DNA of 9,239 nt from a bacterium (GTDB taxonomy: Bacteria; NPL-UPA2; JAUVJM01). Of this stretch, positions 5,824 to 9,239 are shown piece after piece. Within the stretch, counting starts at the first letter, position 1. Every line of letters starts with the position of its first letter. The stretch covers positions 1 to 9,239 of the forward strand of contig JAUVJM010000047.1 in assembly GCA_030596585.1 (NCBI GenBank), written 5' to 3'. The notes beneath the pieces were generated by a model, which was given only the letters and a program-made list of their open reading frames with translations, was not told the origin of the DNA and searched no databases. The translations under genes and the position numbers were made by a program.

Positions 5824-5886
5824 AGCCCTCAACTTTCAGCCCTCGGCTCTCAGCTTTCAGTTTTTGCTGATAGCTGACAGCTGATA
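5824..5886. repeat. Degenerate heptanucleotide tract between infA and rpmJ
   Basis: Nine 7-bp units tile 5824-5886 on the plus strand without a break. The first six are variants of AGCTTTC (AGCCCTC at 5824 and 5838, AACTTTC, GGCTCTC, AGCTTTC, AGTTTTT). The last three are GCTGATA, GCTGACA and GCTGATA. The first unit, read on the minus strand, is GAGGGCT and provides the rpmJ ribosome binding site. Confidence 0.72.
5826..5830 (-). promoter_or_regulatory. rpmJ ribosome binding site inside a repeat unit
   Basis: GAGGG seven bases before the rpmJ ATG is the only Shine-Dalgarno-like sequence there, and it lies inside the first heptad unit of the adjacent tract. Loss or change of that unit would alter rpmJ translation. 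Confidence 0.55.
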
Positions 5887-5891
5887 GCTTG

Positions 5892-6110
5892 CTACTTGTA
5901 TCTATAAGTAATTCTTCCTCTCGCTAAATCATACGGAGATAGCTCCAACGCAACCTTGTCCCCCGGAAGTATCCGGATATAATGCATCCGCATCTTGCCC
6001 GAAATATGCGCCAGAACCTTATGACCATTCTCAAGTTCAACGCGAAACATTGTACTGGGCAAAAGTTCCGTCACTGTTCCTTCCACCTTTATGAGTTCTT
6101 CTTTACCCAT
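5892..6110 (-). CDS. infA: Translation initiation factor IF-1
   Basis: S1-type OB-fold protein that occupies the 30S A site during initiation. Its 72 residues equal the E. coli length. It starts MGKEELIKVEGTVTELLPST, with FRVELENGHKVLAHISGKMR and IRILPGDKVALELSPYDLARGRITYRYK, the strongly conserved IF-1 C-terminal half. The start overlaps the adk stop codon by 8 nt, so it is translationally coupled to adk; its own Shine-Dalgarno (AAAGG) is weak. The usual map gene (methionine aminopeptidase) between adk and infA is absent. Confidence 0.98.
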   Translation of the reverse strand: MGKEELIKVEGTVTELLPSTMFRVELENGHKVLAHISGKMRMHYIRILPGDKVALELSPYDLARGRITYRYK

Positions 6111-6765
6111 CCTTTAATCCGGCTGCAATTTGCTTAAACGCCGTCTCCACATCTTTCCCCGAATCCACCGATTTGAGAAGCCCATCCTCACTGTAAAAAT
6201 CAATCAACTCCGCTGTCTCTTCCCTGTAAGCCCGAAGACGGACTTCTATTGCTTCTTTCCTGTCATCTTCACGCTGATACAGCTTCCCGCCGCATTTGTC
6301 ACACACCCCGGGATCCCGGGACGGAATATTTTCTTCATGGTATATCGCACCACAGGACTCGCACTGCGTCCTCCCGGAAAGACGCTGTATCAGAACTTCT
6401 TCGGGAGTCTCAAGATTCAAAACCAAATCGAGCGACATTCTTTCTCCCCGCAGGATGTCCTCAAGCGCCACAGCCTGCTTCCTTGTCCTCGGAAAACCGT
6501 CAAGCACAAACCCTTTTTCGCAATCCTCCGCCAGCAGCCGTTCCCCCAATATGCCTATGACGATATCATCCGGAACGAGTTTTCCTTCATTCATATAGCC
6601 CGCTGCCTTTTTCCCGAGTTCCGTGCCTTCCTTTACTGCCTCCCTGAGCATATCCCCGGTGGAAAGGTGTACAAAACCCAGTTCAGCCTGAATCATCTTT
6701 GCCAGCGTTCCTTTACCAGCGCCGGGAGCTCCCAGCAAAATAAGTTTGGTCTTATTAGCGCCCAC
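6103..6765 (-). CDS. adk: Adenylate kinase, long form with zinc LID
   Basis: Cytoplasmic enzyme interconverting ATP + AMP and 2 ADP. The 220 residues are typical for the long bacterial form. The P-loop GAPGAGKGT is at 12-20, the AMP-binding region contains LSTGDMLREAV (34-44), DGFPRTRKQA (89-98) is the signature, and the LID domain has four cysteines C135, C138, C155 and C158 (CESC...CDKC), the zinc-stabilised LID seen in Gram-positive and many other bacteria. The start is GTG at 6765, inside the 3' end of secY (11-nt overlap); no other plausible start exists before the P-loop. AAAGGT upstream is a weak ribosome binding site. It has the standard position after secY. Confidence 0.97.
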   Translation of the reverse strand: MGANKTKLILLGAPGAGKGTLAKMIQAELGFVHLSTGDMLREAVKEGTELGKKAAGYMNEGKLVPDDIVIGILGERLLAEDCEKGFVLDGFPRTRKQAVALEDILRGERMSLDLVLNLETPEEVLIQRLSGRTQCESCGAIYHEENIPSRDPGVCDKCGGKLYQREDDRKEAIEVRLRAYREETAELIDFYSEDGLLKSVDSGKDVETAFKQIAAGLKDG

Positions 6766-8068
6766 GCACCTTTACCTTTTTCATAAACCCATCATAGTGC
6801 CGCATCAGAAGCTGTGATTCTATCTGTCTCATGGTATCCAGCACCACTCCGACCACAATAATGGTTCCGGTGCCGCCGCAGAAACTCGCCACTAAATAAT
6901 CAATTTTGAAGCCGCCGCTGATCATCGTCGGAACAATCGCCACAAAAGCAAGCCCCACAGCCCCGGCCAGCGTAATCCTGTTCATAACCCTGTAGAAATA
7001 ATCAGAAGTTGACCTCCCCGGACGGACCCCGGGTATAAAAGAGCCGAACTTTTTCATATTGTCGGCAATGTTGACCGGATTAAAGGTTATCGCCGTGTAA
7101 AAGTAGCAGAAAAATATTATCAGCACCACGTAAAGGACATTGTACAGCCATGTCCCCTGACTCAGATAGGCGCCGATGCTCTTCAGGATTTCATTGTTCG
7201 AAAACTGGGTCAACGTTCCGGGAAACATCAGGATGGAAGCAGCAAATATGACGGGAATCATTCCTGCCTGATTTACCCGCAGAGGTATGTAGCTCGACTG
7301 CTGACTGTAAACCTTCCTCCCAACAATTTTCTTGGCATGCTGAACCGGAATCCGCCTCTGCGCCTGTGTCAAAATTACCACACCCGCCGTCATCGCAACA
7401 GCAACAATCCCCAGAAACAAAGCCATAAAGGGCTTTAGCTGCCCCAGGCGCAACATCTCAACTGCTCTCAGAAAAGCAACAGGCATACGGGAAATGATGT
7501 TGGCGGTTATTATCAAAGAAATGCCGTTGCCTATCCCATGATCGGTAATCTGCTCACCCAGCCACATGACGAATATTGTGCCCGTTGTGAGCGTAACGAC
7601 AGCCATTATCCGAAATTGCCAGCCGGGATTGGGAACAATAACCGCATTGAAAGCCTCAGGATTCTCAAGCCACTTGCTAATCATAAAACCCTGCAGCATC
7701 GCAATAAGCACGGTAGAGTATCTCGTGTACTGCTGGATTTTCTTTCGCCCTGCCTCCCCTTCCTTAGCAAGACGTTCAAGCGATGGGACAACTGCGGTCA
7801 GAAGCTGAAAAATGATTGACGCGCTTATGTAGGGCATTACCCCAAGCCCGAAGATTGCCGCCTGGCTCAGAGCTCCGCCGGCAAACAAATCTGCCAGGCC
7901 AAACAGGGTTCCCTTAGCCTGCTCAAAAAAACGTGCCAGCGCCTGCCCATCAATGCCCGGGGTCGGAATATGACAGCCAAGTCTGAAAACCGTGAGGAGA
8001 CCTGCAGTAAAGAGCACTCTCTTCCTCAGCTCCGGAATCCTCAAAATGTTCCTGAAAGCACCTAACAT
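6755..8068 (-). CDS. secY: Protein translocase subunit SecY
   Basis: Channel-forming subunit of the SecYEG translocon in the inner membrane, passing unfolded preproteins and inserting membrane proteins. With this start it has 437 residues, the usual length, with about ten hydrophobic segments. Signatures: GLGVMPYISASIIFQLL (about 74-90), IPLRVNQAGMIPVIFAASIL in the middle (cytoplasmic loop into a membrane segment), and LDTMRQIESQLLMRHYDGF near the C-terminus. The frame stays open to an ATG at 8128, but the family starts at MLGAFRNILRIPELRKR, and GGAG lies six bases before that ATG (8068). The 20 extra residues are coded by repeat-like spacer DNA. It overlaps adk by 11 nt and is separated from rplO by 165 nt. 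Confidence 0.97.
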   Translation of the reverse strand: MLGAFRNILRIPELRKRVLFTAGLLTVFRLGCHIPTPGIDGQALARFFEQAKGTLFGLADLFAGGALSQAAIFGLGVMPYISASIIFQLLTAVVPSLERLAKEGEAGRKKIQQYTRYSTVLIAMLQGFMISKWLENPEAFNAVIVPNPGWQFRIMAVVTLTTGTIFVMWLGEQITDHGIGNGISLIITANIISRMPVAFLRAVEMLRLGQLKPFMALFLGIVAVAMTAGVVILTQAQRRIPVQHAKKIVGRKVYSQQSSYIPLRVNQAGMIPVIFAASILMFPGTLTQFSNNEILKSIGAYLSQGTWLYNVLYVVLIIFFCYFYTAITFNPVNIADNMKKFGSFIPGVRPGRSTSDYFYRVMNRITLAGAVGLAFVAIVPTMISGGFKIDYLVASFCGGTGTIIVVGVVLDTMRQIESQLLMRHYDGFMKKVKVRGR

Positions 8069-8074
8069 ATATGT

Positions 8075-8084
8075 CTCCACTCCT
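8075..8084 (-). promoter_or_regulatory. Ribosome binding site that decides the secY start
   Basis: The minus strand reads AGGAGTGGAG here; its second GGAG is six bases from the ATG at 8068. This, with the family N-terminus, favours 8068 over 8128. Confidence 0.7.
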
Positions 8085-8090
8085 AACTCA

Positions 8091-8225
8091 GGTAGATAGA
8101 CCGTAGGTAGACAGACTGCAGCAAACACACGGCAACCTCATTTTTCCCTTCAGCCTAATAGTCTTTTCAGTCCAAACTACTTGATCTATCTTTCCTAACA
8201 GCCTTCAGCCTACAGTCTAAACAAC
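8091..8225. repeat. Repeat-rich spacer between rplO and secY
   Basis: Non-coding apart from a spurious secY extension. The 11-base word CCTTCAGCCTA occurs at 8147-8157 and 8202-8212. Around the second copy the DNA tiles in sevens: TTTCCTA, ACAGCCT, TCAGCCT, ACAGTCT (8191-8218). Nearer secY two 15-base copies sit in tandem (8091-8105, 8106-8120; both start GGTAGA, 12 of 15 identical). No convincing promoter or terminator is visible. Confidence 0.6.
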
Positions 8226-8233
8226 CTAAATTA

Positions 8234-8719
8234 TCACCTATCAACTTTATTAACGGGACGGGCATGCCCGTCCCCTACTATTTTTATTGCTTTCCCACCA
8301 GCCTCTTCTATTTTCTTGACCGCTGACGAACTGAAACCATGAGCTTTAACAACAAGCGCTTTTTTTAATTCTCCAACTCCGAGTATCTTCACCGGCAGTT
8401 TTCCTCTTCTTACTAAGCCATTTTCCCTGAGGACTTCAGGTCCCACCTCATTATTGGCTTCAAAGCTTTCCAGATCTTTCACATTCACGACTTCATACTC
8501 CTTGGCGAAAATACTCTTGAATCCACGCTTTGGCACCCTCCGGCTGAGAGGCATCTGCCCGCCTTCGAAACCATGCCTCGGGCCTTTCCCGTGAGCCTTT
8601 TGTCCCTTACTTCCCCTTCCACAAGTCTTCCCGTGTCCGGAAGCATCACCTATGCCCACTCTCTTGCGCCTTTTGACAGCACCCTTTACCGGTCCTATAC
8701 TACCAAGTTTCATTACCAT
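8234..8719 (-). CDS. rplO: 50S ribosomal protein L15
   Basis: Large-subunit assembly protein binding 23S rRNA. It is 161 residues from the ATG at 8719, against a usual 144-150. The glycine- and basic-rich N-terminus is typical: KRRKRVGIGDASGHGKTCGRG and KGQKAHGKGPRHGFEGGQMPLSRRVPKRGF (about 17-70). The globular domain ends around KKIEEAGGKAIKI, where most L15 proteins stop. The extra tail GDGHARPVNKVDR is encoded by a palindromic repeat. Start: MVMKLGS has two close ATGs; the family begins MKL, but GAGAG is nine bases before the first ATG, so I keep 8719; 8713 is a fair alternative. rpmD (L30), normally just upstream, is absent: rpsE ends only 12 nt away. Confidence 0.95.
   Translation of the reverse strand: MVMKLGSIGPVKGAVKRRKRVGIGDASGHGKTCGRGSKGQKAHGKGPRHGFEGGQMPLSRRVPKRGFKSIFAKEYEVVNVKDLESFEANNEVGPEVLRENGLVRRGKLPVKILGVGELKKALVVKAHGFSSSAVKKIEEAGGKAIKIVGDGHARPVNKVDR
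8255..8274. repeat. Perfect 20-bp palindrome inside the rplO 3' end
   Basis: The half-site GGGACGGGCA is followed directly by its complement. The right side continues as CCCCTACTA, and the left side is broken at 8254, so it looks like one edge of a longer palindromic dispersed repeat of the GGGACGGGCATGCCCGTCCC type that I recall from other bacterial genomes. It encodes GDGHARP near the L15 C-terminus. Confidence 0.65.
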
Positions 8720-8731
8720 AATTATGAACTC

Positions 8732-9238
8732 TCAATTCGCAATTTCTAATTGTTTTCCGGAACGGAGCAAACCCCTTTCTCCTATTCTCTTTGATTCATT
8801 CAACGCTTTCATGGTCGCCCGCACCAGGTTCAAGGGATTCGGCGACCCGACGCTTTTTGTCAAAACATCACCAACTCCCGCAGATTCCATAACGGCTCTA
8901 ACCGCTCCGCCTGCCCTGACGCCTGTCCCCTGACGGGCCGGCTTCATGACAACCTTCGCCGCACCGAATTTCCCTGTTACCGCGTACGGAATGGTCGTAC
9001 CCTTCATGGGAATAGCCACGAGATTCTTCTTGGCAAGTGCAAGCCCTTTTCCGATAGCCTCGGAGACCTGATTGGCTTTTCCCAAACCGTAACCAACCTG
9101 TCCCTTCCCGTTACCTGCCACAACCAGGACACTGAACCCAAATCTGCGTCCGCCTTTGGCAACCTTTGCAACCCTGTTTATCTTTACAACCTGCTCAATA
9201 AATTCAGGGTCGCCTCTTTTTTCTCTTTCTCTTGCCAT
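8732..9238 (-). CDS. rpsE: 30S ribosomal protein S5
   Basis: Small-subunit protein at the mRNA entry and decoding region, with roles in accuracy and helicase-like mRNA unwinding. The 168 residues match the family (E. coli 167), so the gene appears complete with its ATG one base from the window edge; its ribosome binding site is outside, and a longer N-terminus cannot be ruled out. The double-stranded-RNA-binding-like N-terminal domain has VVKINRVAKVAKGGRRFGFS (17-36) and GNGKGQVGYGLGKA; the C-terminal domain has the signature ARQGTGVRAGGAVRAVMESAG and GSPNPLNLVRATMKAL. It is the first gene seen of the spc-operon part. Confidence 0.97.
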   Translation of the reverse strand: MAREREKRGDPEFIEQVVKINRVAKVAKGGRRFGFSVLVVAGNGKGQVGYGLGKANQVSEAIGKGLALAKKNLVAIPMKGTTIPYAVTGKFGAAKVVMKPARQGTGVRAGGAVRAVMESAGVGDVLTKSVGSPNPLNLVRATMKALNESKRIGERGLLRSGKQLEIAN

Positions 9239-9239
9239 C

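Noticed and set aside
6307..6320. 14-bp perfect palindrome CCCGGGATCCCGGG inside adk
   Set aside because: It encodes SRDPG of the LID domain in frame, a normal family position; codon choice at these residues explains it and there is no sign of an inserted element.
6130..6786. 218-codon open frame on the plus strand opposite adk
   Set aside because: It is antisense to the complete adk gene, has no recognisable domain and no ribosome binding site that I trust.
8069..8128. SecY N-terminal extension starting at 8128
   Set aside because: The 20 extra residues do not resemble SecY and are coded by spacer repeats; the ATG at 8068 has a good ribosome binding site and the family N-terminus.

Overview
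This window is a bacterial chromosomal segment in which every gene lies on the minus strand. In transcription order it carries the end of the spc operon joined to the alpha operon: rpsE, rplO, secY, adk, infA, rpmJ, rpsM, rpsK, rpsD, rpoA, rplQ. After these come a decayed radical SAM gene, a three-gene tRNA cluster (Cys, Leu, Val) and leuC-leuD, with leuD cut by the window edge.

The organism is clearly a bacterium: SecY, bacterial L17, S13 and L36, an alpha subunit with a C-terminal domain, and CCA-encoding tRNA genes. GC content is intermediate. S4, L36 and adenylate kinase are all zinc (cysteine) forms. The expected gene order is interrupted by two absences: no rpmD (L30) between rpsE and rplO, and no map between adk and infA. 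LeuC/LeuD are the short, archaeal-like type found in many anaerobic and deep-branching bacteria. I infer an uncultured, probably anaerobic lineage. The alpha C-terminal domain reminded me of PVC/Omnitrophota-type sequences, but this placement is weak.

Layout from left to right: leuD (partial, 1-359) and leuC (356-1615); a repeat-like leader with small hairpins (1616-1805); tRNA-Val(GAC), tRNA-Leu(UAA) and tRNA-Cys(GCA) (1806-2073) with a sigma70-like promoter upstream; an internally deleted anaerobic sulfatase-maturase-like gene (2182-2559); rplQ to rpsE (2620-9238). Coupling is tight in rplQ/rpoA, adk/secY and infA/adk, which all overlap. It is loose elsewhere.

The genes mostly serve the core machinery: small and large ribosomal subunit proteins, the RNA polymerase alpha subunit, initiation factor IF-1, the protein translocation channel and adenylate kinase. 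The leuCD pair performs the isomerisation step of leucine biosynthesis.

The least ordinary features are in the spacers. Four intergenic gaps of the ribosomal operon are built from degenerate 7-bp units, each gap with its own motif family. In two gaps the tract abuts or supplies a gene signal: it reaches the rpmJ stop codon and forms the rpmJ ribosome binding site. A separate 20-bp palindromic repeat has become the coded C-terminal tail of L15, a perfect 22-bp palindrome lies between rpsK and rpsD, and the tRNA-Val gene has C instead of the near-universal T at position 33. No defence, CRISPR or other undescribed multi-gene system is visible here.
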